Source of the DNA: Tetranychus cinnabarinus
Taxonomy: Eukaryota; Arthropoda; Arachnida; Trombidiformes; Tetranychidae
Direction of reading: 5' to 3'
NCBI GenBank assembly: GCA_022266195.1
Contig: WHVY01000008.1
Location: 310,001-374,000 of the forward strand
Length of the DNA: 64,000 nt
The notes beneath the pieces are model-generated. The model was not told the origin of the DNA. It saw nothing but the letters and a program-made list of their open reading frames with translations, and did no database searches. Positions within the stretch are counted from its first letter, which is position 1. The number at the start of each line of letters is the position of its first letter. Shown piece by piece: positions 22,776 through 33,803 of this stretch. The translations under genes were made by a program, and so were the position numbers.

Positions 22776-23125
22776 AAACAATAATGATAAATGAATTGAT
22801 GGGTAAAATCAGGCTTTACATCAAAATTTTGTATAACTGTCCACATTAATCAGTATTTCAAACTGTAGTAGGATGTTGTAATCTCTTCCGCACTATTTTG
22901 AAACCAGTAGGTTGTATTCCTTATGAACCCAATCATAATCCATCTGTGCAATGTCAATGTTTCAGATAACCATAGATCCATCATCTTCCAAGTATTGTAT
23001 TACTCTGTTTATCCTGAATTTCTATCAGCTTAATAACATTAATAAAATGAAATTGTTATAACTATATTGGATAAAACAACTTTTCTTTTTAATATACTAT
23101 CATATAGTCAAATAATTTGATATCT
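22776..23125. other. Intergenic region between convergent genes
   Basis: 350 bp separating the 3' ends of the GYQN-repeat protein and the SIVA-like gene. An AATAAA signal (near 23040) suits the upstream plus-strand transcript. Nothing else seen. Confidence 0.4.
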
Positions 23126-23621
23126 TTAAAAACAGGTCAGGCAGCGTCCAATATCTCCAACAGGGGAATAAACATTAACAGCGCAGAATGAGCAAAATTG
23201 GTAACCGCATTGATTACATTCAATTATACATTGATGACAGACGGCATATTCACAGAAAGTACATTTAGCTTGAGATTGTGACGCCAGTTTTATTGCACAA
23301 ATTCTGCATTTTTCCGGCAGATTTATAGATTCATCAGAATTATCAGAATTATGTGTTGTCGATGACCATAATTTTTGGGCCGCTTTCCGTAAAATACTCA
23401 GAACAGGGGCTTCTAAATTTTTCAAAAAAAAGAGATAATCAATGCAAAGCTAAAGGTCAGACTCGTAAACAATGTTAGTTACAGTTAGTGAAAGCATTAA
23501 GATGGATGAATATTAAAAACTGAAGCTTACCTGATTTTATTTGAACTAAACTAACATTTTTACAGATTTTTTTGATTGATGATTCTTGAATATCTACTTC
23601 GCAGAATTTTCTTTTGGTCAT
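23126..23621 (-). CDS. SIVA1: SIVA-like cysteine-rich (zinc-binding) protein
   Basis: Two exons: 23621-23531 (MTKRKFCEVDIQESS...) and 23412-23126, phase 1, total 125 residues (human SIVA is 175). The C-terminal half contains a dense Cys array (CRIC, CTFC, CHQC, CNQCGYQFCSFC, then CLTC at the end). Its spacing resembles the SIVA C-terminus (CSSC, CGQC, CGQC, CWGCGSVACTLC, CTSC). The N-terminal motif KRKFCEVDIQ and the helix with RKAAQKLW also fit the SIVA layout. SIVA proteins are pro-apoptotic adaptors in TNF-receptor and p53 signalling in vertebrates; the arthropod role is less clear. It could also be another small zinc-ribbon protein. Confidence 0.65.
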
Positions 23622-23926
23622 GATAAATATTTAGAGGAAAAATTGATTAGATGCTAAGCACAAATTAAAAGATTAAAGAGGGAAGAAAAACAATTGAACC
23701 GCCAAATATTATGAGATGTTATGTTTTTAAGGGGATTTCTCAGAATAAAAATTTGTACAGTCAACTCTCTCAAAGTTAGAGGTTTCCAAGCAATGAACCA
23801 AACAGCTTGCCAAGTATCGAAGCTAATATTAGGTAAACCAGAAAATTTTAAACCTCTGCCAGTAATTATATTTCAAACAATCAATGAATATAGTAAAATT
23901 TATTCAAATATCAAAATAATCAATAT

Positions 23927-24540
23927 TTGCTCTTTAATTTGCACCTAATTCCATAATGAAAAATATTGATTAAGATACTAAAATTTTGGTTCAATTTAAT
24001 CATTTTTTGCAACTTTTAATAATCATATTGAATTGTTAATTGTAGATGATAAAAAATCAAGAATAGAAACAAATCAACATCATTCAAGAGCTAGAAGCTC
24101 ATAAAATCACTGGTTATAATTAAAATTCTAATCATTATCATTATTTAATTATTATTTCGATTAAGGTTCAAAAAACTTCTTTATTGTCTTTCTCTATGAG
24201 ATTTATCAATGGGATTTTATAAAAGATGCAAAAAATTAAATACAATGTAGAATCCTTTCTATGGAAATTCAATGTTTAAACACTGATTATCATGGAATAA
24301 TTAAATAACTTTGAACGTTAATCGAAATAATAATTAAATAATAATCACTAGAGTCTCAAATTACAATCAATGGTTATATGAGCTTCTAGCTCTTGAGTGA
24401 TGTTAATTTGTTTCAACTGTTGATTGTATCAAAAATTCATTTTTATTGTTAAAAGTTGCAAAAAATGATTTAATTTAACCAAAATTTAAGTAATTAATCA
24501 ATATTCTTTATTATGAAATCAGGTGCAAGATAAAGAGCAA
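23927..24540. repeat. Imperfect 0.6-kb inverted repeat (foldback element)
   Basis: The left end TTGCTCTTTAATTTGCACCT pairs with AGGTGCAAGATAAAGAGCAA at the right end. Inner landmarks are GAGCTAGAAGCTCAT (24088) with ATGAGCTTCTAGCTC (24378-24392), and TTGCAACTTTTAATAA with its complement near 24450. Arms are about 250 bp with a roughly 100-bp centre, more diverged than the palindrome at 12972-14600. No coding content. Confidence 0.7.
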
Positions 24541-24827
24541 AGAGCAAGAGCATTAATTAATTATTAACAATTAAATAAATTTTACCATTTTAATTGATTC
24601 TTTGAAATATAATACTTTCAGAAGTTTAAAACTTTCTGTTTAACCTAAAAGATTGATTTTTGGCTAAAATACGCGTACTTGACCGCAGAATAGACCATTA
24701 GCTATTCTCACTTTGAGTCTCAAAGTTTGAAATGATTGACTGTGTTTACATGGTAAGATAACATCGAGAGTAAGGTGCTATTTAATAATTGATATTTTGA
24801 ATTTAACTCGTTCTTTCAAGTTGGACA

Positions 24828-25418
24828 ATGACAAGTTTGCCAGAAGTGACCAAACGCAAGGATTATCTGGAATGGGACGATTATTTCATGGGTACAGCGT
24901 ATATAGCTTCATTGAGAAGTAAAGATCCTAATACACAAGTTGGTGCTTGTATCGTTAATAAAGACAATAGAATCGTAGGAGTCGGGTACAATGGAATGCC
25001 AAATGGCTGTTCCGATGATAAGCTGCCTTGGACAAAAAATGGTCACTCGAAATTAGATAATAAACATCTTTATGTGTGCCACGCTGAGATGAACGCGATC
25101 ACCAATAAAAACTCAGCTGATGTGAGAGACTGTACTTTGTTTACAACTTTATTCCCATGCAATGAATGTGCAAAGTTAATTATTCAATTTGGTATCAAGG
25201 AGGTAGTTTATTTCCAACCGAAAAATACTGATAAGCCAGAGTACAAAGCTTCCAAGAAAATGCTGGATATGGCCAACATTCATCTTCGTGAATTTGTTCC
25301 AAAAAGAGCAAAAATTATCATCGATTTTGAAAAGAATTCAGAAGGTAAAAGACAGACAGCAGAAAATCATGTGCCGACATCGAAACGTAAAAAGTCTAAA
25401 ACTTGTCCTGTTCTCTAA
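24828..25418 (+). CDS. DCTD: Deoxycytidylate (dCMP) deaminase
   Basis: Single-exon 196-residue protein. It converts dCMP to dUMP, feeding thymidylate synthesis. The zinc site is complete: CHAE at residues 84-87 (His ligand and Glu proton shuttle) and PCNEC at 110-114 (two Cys ligands). Other family blocks are WDDYFMGTAYIASLRSKDPN, GVGYNGMPNGCSD and YKASKKMLDMA. Length is slightly above human DCTD (178) because of a Lys/Arg-rich tail (about 170-196) ending KRKKSKTCPVL, possibly a nuclear localisation signal. ATG at 24828 is directly followed by the conserved region. Its 3' end faces that of the CABIN1-like gene 258 bp away. Confidence 0.95.
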   Translation: MTSLPEVTKRKDYLEWDDYFMGTAYIASLRSKDPNTQVGACIVNKDNRIVGVGYNGMPNGCSDDKLPWTKNGHSKLDNKHLYVCHAEMNAITNKNSADVRDCTLFTTLFPCNECAKLIIQFGIKEVVYFQPKNTDKPEYKASKKMLDMANIHLREFVPKRAKIIIDFEKNSEGKRQTAENHVPTSKRKKSKTCPVL

Positions 25419-25676
25419 TTCACAATTATTTATAATTTCAAGCAGCATAATGACCTTCGTTATATAATTTACACCTGATAAAAATAACGACACTTTCAAA
25501 AGAGGATCAACATTTGGGATGTGATGGTGGTAACTTTAAATAAATTTTGAGCAATCATTCCTTTATATGCAAAATAAATAGATTTTGAAAAAATTATTAC
25601 AGGCGCGAAGATTTAACTACAATTTATAAACATTGAATACAAAAAAAAGGGAAAATAATTACAAAAAAATACAGAG

Positions 25677-28600
25677 TTAGTGTGATAATTGAACAGTTTG
25701 TAGAAGCTGTTCACATTCACCAATAAAACTCATAGTATCTTTTTGATAGATCGAGTATTTCATTAGTCTCTCCGAGACTTTTCTTACATCATTCCTAATG
25801 TGGTCCAATTTATTTCGATTTTGTTGGCTTTCTTCAATTCGATTTTTTAAAATACTGAAGCATCGACGAAGAGTATCTTTAGCAAGATATTCACGGTCAA
25901 CATCTCGTAAGTATTTTTTACCAACCTCGGGAGTTTTGCTTAATTGAATAGCTATGGCCAACAAACGATATAGATCAGATGTAGCCCAAGAAATCTTAAT
26001 CAAAAGTTGAGTTGATCGAAACATATGAGTGCTAAAACTGCCAGGTCTATCGATATCATCTGTCGGGATTCTCCAAATTCCATTGAACAAGTTATTATTT
26101 TTGTGGTCAGAAAAAAGTCCAAGAATAGGTTCCGGTTTAGAAGATTCTTGATTATTTGAATCCAAAAGATTTTCTGGTTTTTTGAGCAAAGACGATGACC
26201 CCGATGAAGCAGTAAATCTACCAAGAAGAACTACCCTGGCCGCAATGAAATCCTTGAGTGAGAAAAAATGGTGAGCCAGTCTATAAAGCGATTTATAATG
26301 ATTTGGAAATCTTTGTAAACACCTATTCATCGCTTCTAAACACATTTCCATTATTTTTGGTTTTAATCGTCTCTCATCTTCCTCAAGTACGCCATCATCG
26401 ACAAGAGTAACCAAATCAGAAACAACTTCTCTGACATCATTTGAAATTTGGTTATTAACTGTATTTAGTCGGATTTCATTAGAAATATAATCATGGTCAG
26501 ATGTTGAGTTTGAAACTTGTGCTTGCTTAGTAAAAGGACTCCTCAAAGCACGTAGTAAATGGATCTTGATTTGAGATAACGTTTTTGCTGGCATTCGACC
26601 ATTATGACGGCGAACATATTTAAGAACACAAGCATGAATCCTATAGTGCACTTCGAGAGCTTCAATTGATAGACGGGTCGAATTGTGGTAGCTAATCTTG
26701 CTTGGATAAGTTGCCCCACTAAGAGCCAAGTGTAGATCAGATAGTTCATAATATTTTAAAGCTTGCAAAATATTATTTCTTTCGGCAATTTTTCCCAGGA
26801 AATAGTAATGTAACCATACTTCTTCGGCATCAGCTACATTATTGGCAGATTTGAAGCAAACTCTTGCTCTCTGAAGCATCTTTTTCTTTTGTTTGATCAA
26901 GTTTTTTTTATCCGATGGATCCATAGAAATTCTTTTAATCACTCGTGATATGTAGCTGGCAACATTGTAAGCTAGATTACCATATTCAATCCATATTTTA
27001 CAATTGTTTGGCTCAATATGTAAAGCTTCAACATAACAGCGAAAAGAGGATTCAACAAGACGAATAACTTCATCGGTAGATCTGTAGAAAATATCGTCAC
27101 CCTGAAAATAAGATTATGGAACAATTGAAAATTAGTAAAATAAGATAAACTATGAAAATAATAAAATAAAATCAACTTACACTTGCAAAATATTGTTCAA
27201 TTAAATGAGTTATTGATAAAGCACAGGCTGCCCATGAATCAAAACGATCATGGTTTAATGTCAAGTCAAGAATATAAAAGTTTTTGGCTTTTCTGGAAAT
27301 AAAATGGAAGAATTAATTAATGATTAAAAAGATGCTTAAAACTAATAAATTTATGTATGTATTATAAATTAAAAATACTTACAAGAATTCTTGGTTTTTG
27401 AAATAATAGTCTGCTAAGAAATAGAAGAGATGTTGAGTAACTTGATGCTTTGGTATAGTTAATTCCCTGGTCATCGGTGTGCCGTTCTCAAGATAGTCAC
27501 TAATTGATTTAGCATCTTTCTCGGGATTAAGATGGTCAGGTATTAAAGCTACAATACGACAAAGAAGTATTTCTGTATCCGAGTCGATGGAATCACGTTT
27601 AACACTATCGAATTCTGGTAAAATTTCAGGCATAAAGTAGTTGTAAATAATATCAACATGTTCCCATTGCAAAGGAATCTGGGAAACTGAGGGGTGAGCT
27701 TGAAGGAATGTACATCCAGGTCGAGGAGGCGGGTGGTTGTATAGACAAGCAAAGCATTGAAGAATCAAATCATCTTTGGTTCTAGAACATTGATTGATGG
27801 CAAAGTCCAGTGCCAAAAGTAAGAATTCACCATTAGCTTGGGTACAGGCACTTGCTCTACCCAAATATTGGTGCACTGTTACGATTAAACAAACTATCTT
27901 TTTTTCGTCCACTCCTCGATTTAGTTCGCTGATAAATATATACAAAATACAAGTCCAGGCCAGGGCACTATATTGTTCAGTTCCTAGTTTCAACAGTCTG
28001 GTTACTAAATCACCTCCGATTGTAAGATTAGAACCATTTTTTAAACACGTCCTTAATAATTTCAATAATTGATCCGTTAATTTTTTACTTCCAGAGATTA
28101 TTTCGATTCCACGATGCCAAGATTGAGATGATTCGATTGCTTGACAAAGATAGTTTTCCTCAGGTTCTGAGAAGTCAGATTTGGAAGCCAAGAGCTCAAT
28201 CAGCTCTTCATGCCGCTGTTCAGATAACAATTTATCCAAATTGTTTTCATTCAATGTGTTGATCATTGATTTAAGACTAGATGAATTGTAAATTACTTGA
28301 TTAGAAGCTTGGATCAATTTAATGTTGTTAGATACAATTTTTTCATTGGCCACTAGAAGATAGTCAACTTGATTTTCCTTAATTCCTCGAAGGGTTAAAA
28401 GACGTACATAAAATTGATCGTAGTCTGATGGCGTCAGGTTATTACGAAGGATTGGGAGCATTTGTGTTAAAAATATAATCTCTGGTTGTTGAAATTCCAT
28501 TTCATTTGCAGTAAGAATCAATTTAATTTCTTCGAAAGTAACATCATTGTCCAATTGGCAAGATAAAGGGCAAGGTAAATCGTATGTTTGACGATGAATT

Positions 28601-29922
28601 TTGTATAATTCAATGAAAACGGATGGTAATTTAATGGAAATGGCTTGGTCTGCTATTTCAAATAAAAAATCAGCAATTAATTGATCAATGCGTTTACCAT
28701 TTGATTTAGACTCTTTTTGCTTGGCCATGAACCTCGACAATATCGAATTCTCCACTTGAGCATCATTAAACTTTGGAGCTTCTATCTCCGGCTTCTTAAC
28801 TTTCACTTGGTGATTCAGAATACTATTGGGTATCATACTGAGCACTTTTTCGTAAATGTTGTCACTAGAGAGTTCACAAGCGTCACTTGTTTTATTGTGG
28901 ATTCTTTGAACACGAGTTGATCGTCGCTTATCAATAAATTCGAATGGAAAAGATCCACGCTTTTCCGATTTATTCACATTTTTATCCTTTTCAGAACATT
29001 CGTCACTTATGTTGTCATCAGTGCTTGGTGCTTCATCTGATCCAGTTTCCAAGTCAACTGTAATAATAGTACTTCGAGGATAGCCTTCTTTCTCCAATTC
29101 GTATAAGATATTCTTCAATGCAGTTCCTAAAGTCTGCAAAGAACCAACAACGGACGAGTCAAGATTTAAACTCAATCTTCTCCTTTTTTCATTTTGATTA
29201 GTTTCATCTTCAATGAATTTTCGTTTTCTTCGCTCTTTAAGATTGTTGAACTCCAAAAGTATTCGTTGACTTCGTTCCAAGTCTTTGCAAGATGGTTTCC
29301 AGTTAATTAGAAAATGTAAATTCTTGGGTAACTCTGAAAGAAGGGCAGGAGATCGTTTTAGTATTTCAGAGATTATCAGTCGTGCTTTGAAGTAGTGTTG
29401 ATCTTTAAGCAAAGCTTTGGCACAGAGCTCCAAACAGTTAACGTAATCATTCAGTACAAAGTATAGACCAATAAGAGTATCGACCACAAGCCAATTGCAG
29501 GAGCTTATTTTTGCAGCTTCTTCAAAGCAAGCTCGAGCTAAAGGAAGATTAATAAACTCATTGAGAGCACGACGCCCAGTTTCAATCCATAGAGTAACAT
29601 CTCCACCATCGATTGTCAGCGCATCAAGAAAATAATCCAAATTTTTGGGTGATATAAGACCCAAATTTTTTAAGGATAAATACTTTAAATTTTTTATATT
29701 GTTTATTCCAGGAGCTTCATCTAGTTGATCGAGATTATCTAAGAGAGAGATAAACTCAGTTTTCGCTTGTTCTTTATCTGAATCGATCAGTTTTAAAGCT
29801 TGGCAATAGAGACTATGAAGATGTTCCTCTTGAGCCTCACTAGTTAAAAGACCATTTTCCGGCTCTTCACATTCATCTTCACTGGCTGATACTTCTTCAT
29901 TTAGAGCTTTTATCTTTATCAT
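25677..29922 (-). CDS. CABIN1: CABIN1-like TPR protein (HIRA histone chaperone complex subunit)
   Basis: Three exons: 29922-27383, 27292-27181 and 27101-25677, total 4077 bp and 1358 residues, frames joined through consensus splice sites. The N-terminus MIKIKALNEE and the TPR-like region (FYLDAL-type units: LTIDGGDVTLWIETGRRAL, INLPLARACFEEAAKISSCNW) match CABIN1 (MIRIAALN, DVNLWYKIGHVAL, IPLARHAFEEGL). CABIN1 works with HIRA and ubinuclein to deposit histone H3.3, and in vertebrates also binds calcineurin and MEF2. A Lys/Arg/Ser/Glu-rich linker (about 240-360) separates TPR blocks. Start chosen at the ATG giving the family N-terminus, not the upstream in-frame codon. It is about 860 residues shorter than the human protein, apparently lacking the C-terminal calcineurin/MEF2-binding part. 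Confidence 0.85.
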
Positions 29923-31316
29923 GGTAACAAATTGTAAACACCAAAATAAAACACTAAAAACACAACTAAACAAAAACGATGATGAAAACGCACTAGCAAA
30001 AGGAAAGAAAAAAAGCGAAGTACAGATGATGACAGATTAAGCCATAGTTGAACTGAAAATGGTATTGTCTATAATAAAACGCTTTTGTCAAAGTGAACCA
30101 TACTGAATTTAATCCGTTTAAAACTGGTCAGACAATATAATCTTAACCATACTCTTTGGCCGGATCCTCACCTGATTGAAAACAACAAAATCAATTTAAA
30201 TGAACCGGCAGATGGCACCAAATAGGTTGGCGGGCATTCAAATTGTTATAGCAATTAACTGATTAAAAATTTAAGCATAGGATTGATGAATTGCTGTGGC
30301 AATATTATAGTTAAATCAAAATGGATGAAACAAAATTATCAAATTACGATAGAATGAATCATTTTTTATTTGTCAATTTATCATTCAAAGGTTTCTGTTT
30401 GTTTATTTTTGGTTATGACTAATGAAACTGAAAGATGGAGCTGCTTGAGCTGACCCTGTAAATTGACAATTTACCTTGAATCACTTCTCTTCTTTCCATA
30501 AGATTGAGAATTTATATATTTTTTTATTTATTTTCTTTTTGTTCTCACCTAAACCAATTATTAGTAATTATTAGTATCTGTTCATTCGGAATCGTAATCA
30601 ACAATTACATGGTGATACTATTCTCATCAATTGGGAAGAGAGAAAAGGTGGAGACCTGCATGAAGCAGGGTGAAACGCTTAATGTTTATGTTGTCATCTC
30701 ATCTACACCATCAAAGTCTAGTTGTAGTCTGATTAATATAGTTTAGTTGATTTTTGTTTCTTCATTAGAATCAATTATTTTATCTTGTTGATTGTTACCA
30801 TTTCGTGTTAACCAATATAATCAATCATCGACCATTAACCATCCGTCGTTTCGTTATCACAAGATTGTCAAGTAATAATACCACCAAACCTCACTTTGCT
30901 CCTGAAATGATCGTTTTGATGCTTTGATTGTTTTGTTTCGTGCACCTTTAAATCACCGATTGATGCTGTGTCTTTATTATGTTGAAAGCAGGCGATTTTA
31001 AGGTCTGTCTTTCATCCATTGAGTTCTCAGTTTTTTATCAACAGCCTACCCCTAAATGCTGTCCCTCATGTGGATATTTCTTCTCGCCGGAAACACTTAG
31101 TGAAGGTTTGTCAATTTTTTGGCTTCTTATGTTACAATTCACCATGAAAAACTATACATCCTTTGATTGTTTAACTTATTTTGTTCATTATCAATGCATG
31201 CATAAATTATTTCATTGTGTTCGATTGTTTGACATTCTGTTGATGGTTTATCGAGCAAACTTGATCTGACGCCAGAAACGTCAATTGTTCAGATTATCAA
31301 ACATCTCCTATAATTA
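29923..31316. other. Intergenic region, nothing recognised
   Basis: 1.4 kb between the divergent CABIN1-like gene and the membrane protein gene at about 31317. Short open frames (for example 30979-31269) show no motif or splice-consistent link. Promoters of both genes are expected here. Confidence 0.4.
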
Positions 31317-33142
31317 ATGTTTATGTTTATTGCCAATAGATTGATTTTACTGTTTTATGTGATCAGAATTATTTTATGCCGTTGTGAGGTGGTTAGAGTT
31401 GTAAATGCCGAAATTGTAAGTTATCATTTCTTTACAACATACATTTTCTCTTGGCAAAAAATTTACTCATTCATCAGTTGACACTGATAAATACTCAACT
31501 TTCTCGTCATGTCAGTAATCAAGATTTTTACAGACTTAGTATTTACTACGCTTCAGTTGAGTATTAAGTTTCAAAATCAATTCATCAAATTAAGACTGGT
31601 TAGACAATGGGTATTAGTCAATCTTTCATTCAAAATCCAAACAATTGAACAGAATGGAAAAAAACTGTCGAAAGGGGTTCAGTGATTCCTTAATAATGAA
31701 ATTTTTTATCTTTAATTTTTTTTAATTTTTTTGTTTTTTTTGTTTCAATTCACAGTTGCCTCTCGTTACTTTCGAGAATCATATTGTAAGCATTTTTTAT
31801 TTTATTTTCCCCCGATTTAATAACCTCTTTTCATTTCAATTTCTCAATCTTAACAATGATGAGCTAAAATGTTTTATAAATCAACTCTTTCAATTTTCTT
31901 CAATTCTTTCCAGTTCGCTTATCATCCTTAATTCTGGTTCTTGGTGTTGGCTCTTGGCTGTGTTACAAACTGATAATCAAAAGAAAGCAGAAAATTAAAC
32001 CCAAAAAACCCATGCCTTTTTGTTCGAATCGAAATATAAATGATCAAATAATTTTTGATAGAATGGATAAATTGTTCAACTATCGATCCTCTCCATCTTC
32101 TTCCGCAACTGCCACGGCAGCAGCAGCCGCCGCTGCCGCTGCAGCAGCTGCTGCAGTGTACAGCAATCTCAATCATCATTCTAATCTCAAAGTTAACTCT
32201 GCTGATTCCCATGGTCTTCCATTATCTGGAGAAACGCCATACACTGTCTCATATTCAGATTCGGACGATGATTTGGAAGGAGATTACTATATTGATGAAG
32301 ATAATACCTCGTATATCAAAGCAATGGATCAATACTCATACCTAAAACGTTCCCACTCCATCTCATCTCAATCAGGAGAAATAGGCGAAGGAACAATAGC
32401 CAAACTTGATCAATTATTGCACCAAATTGAGGATATCAAAGAATCTGTTGGAGAAATGAATTCAGATCTATTCAATGTCCACTCATACGATCATAATCGT
32501 CTATTGGCTTCTAATTCTATCGATGAAGAGGATGGACATTTATTAACATTGATTGGACAGTCGCTTGAAGATAATCATCCTCCATTGGATGTTTTAGGTG
32601 ACAAAGAGGATCCTCAAACACCAAGTTTAGAATGGGATTCTAATGATATCAGTCTTTTTTCCGACCTCAATATTTACCAAGGATCTAACACACAAGCATC
32701 AATTTTATCATCATCACCTTATAATACTAGTAATGCACTCATGACAACATCAACAGCAATAAAACAAAATTCTGCAGCACCTCAATCTTCATTATCATCT
32801 TCATCAATGATTGCAAATAGTAAAAACAGTAATTTGTTTAAACCATTTGGACCTGATCATAGGAGCCCTGTGATTTTAGATAATAATTCCTTATCCGCCT
32901 CTTCATCTTTTCGCAATTTCAATATGGATACCTCACTTACCAATCATACTGTTGGAACCATGTCATCATCTGGTATTACATCTATTGATGGATCTCTACT
33001 TTCATCGCCTGATCAAGAGCGAGTCCGCCTTGAGTCAATCCATGATCTGCTTAAAGAGGCTCGTCGACTTGGCCTGCTCAATGATTTGATCAAGTTCTTG
33101 TTGAAAAATGCAAATAGAGACTCAGCTTATTTTGAGGAGTGA
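31317..33142 (+). CDS. Putative single-pass membrane protein with poly-Ala tract, unknown function
   Basis: The main exon, 31914-33142, is well supported. Read from the AG acceptor it encodes RLSSLILVLGVGSWLCYKLI, a membrane segment, then a basic stretch KRKQKIKPKK, then the long Ser/Asn/Asp-rich domain. Upstream exons are tentative: 31756-31785 (phase 1 both ends) and 31317-31383, which would start the protein at MFMFIANRLILLFYVI. Within the main exon are a poly-Ala tract (about 14 Ala, near 32118-32157), a short heptad-like region (KLDQLLHQIEDIKESV) and a conserved-looking amphipathic C-terminus (ERVRLESIHDLLKEARRLGL). I do not recognise the family; an outer mitochondrial or ER membrane tether would fit the layout but is a guess. 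The 3' end of this gene is duplicated at 36519-36710. Confidence 0.6.
32118..32157 (+). repeat. Poly-alanine codon tract (GCN repeat)
   Basis: A run of GCA/GCC/GCT codons encoding about 14 consecutive alanines in the membrane protein gene. Codons are mixed, which usually limits expansion. Confidence 0.8.
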
Positions 33143-33803
33143 AATTAACTTTAATAAATAAGATACTCTAAAATAAAATTATAAATTATGGAAATATATA
33201 AAAATTAGAGAAAAAAGTGTGCTGATTATATTATAAATCAGATATATTAAATGGTCTGTAAATATGCATATGTTAAAATGAGCATGAAACTATATTATAA
33301 AAAAATACTCTATATTATGTTTATCGTGAAAATAATTACAAGATAAATTGTTTTAATTAATTACTCAATTATTGAGTCCCAAATTCTAGCCTATTTTCAA
33401 AATTAAATTAGAGTTACTGTCAATAGTCTACTCGTCAAACTTTAATTTTGAATACTTTAACCAAAACTGTTAGAAAAAAATAAGCAAAAAATCAAATAAA
33501 TGATAATTTGAACTACAAAGATTCTCTCATTATTTCTTAAAATCTAAATTGGTGAACTTTCAAGGGAAAATGCAATGATCCATGAGTAGGAACTAAAATC
33601 TGATTTTGATTTGAAAAGGTTAAAATCAAAAGTTTATTGAATTTAAAAATAAATCTCAGTGAATTGGTTGCAAAAAAAACATCAATAACAATTTATTAAA
33701 AAACAAACTCATTTATGATTAGATCACCGTCCGGAGAGAATCTAATACAATGCCAACATCAATGGGCTGGATGAAATGATGACAGATAATTAGTCACTAG
33801 AAA
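33143..33803. repeat. Convergent 3' region with a block shared with 36711-36880 and a STRAP remnant
   Basis: Positions 33563-33722 match 36711-36880 (ATGATCCATGAGTAGGAACT, AAAACAAACTCATTTATGA). Immediately after, 33724-33752 is a 29-bp piece of STRAP exon 4 (CACCGTCCGGAGAGAATCTA, also at 37051). This is the third copy of a junction also seen at 36850 and 43010. The region is the 3' flank of both the membrane protein gene and RNF139. Confidence 0.75.

Noticed and set aside
30979..31269. 96-codon frame with CPSCGYFF as a zinc-finger gene
   Set aside because: Only one Cys pair, no splice-consistent continuation and no partner ligands.
32055..32345. Second plus-strand frame overlapping the poly-Ala gene
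   Set aside because: Out-of-frame shadow of the larger, better supported reading frame.
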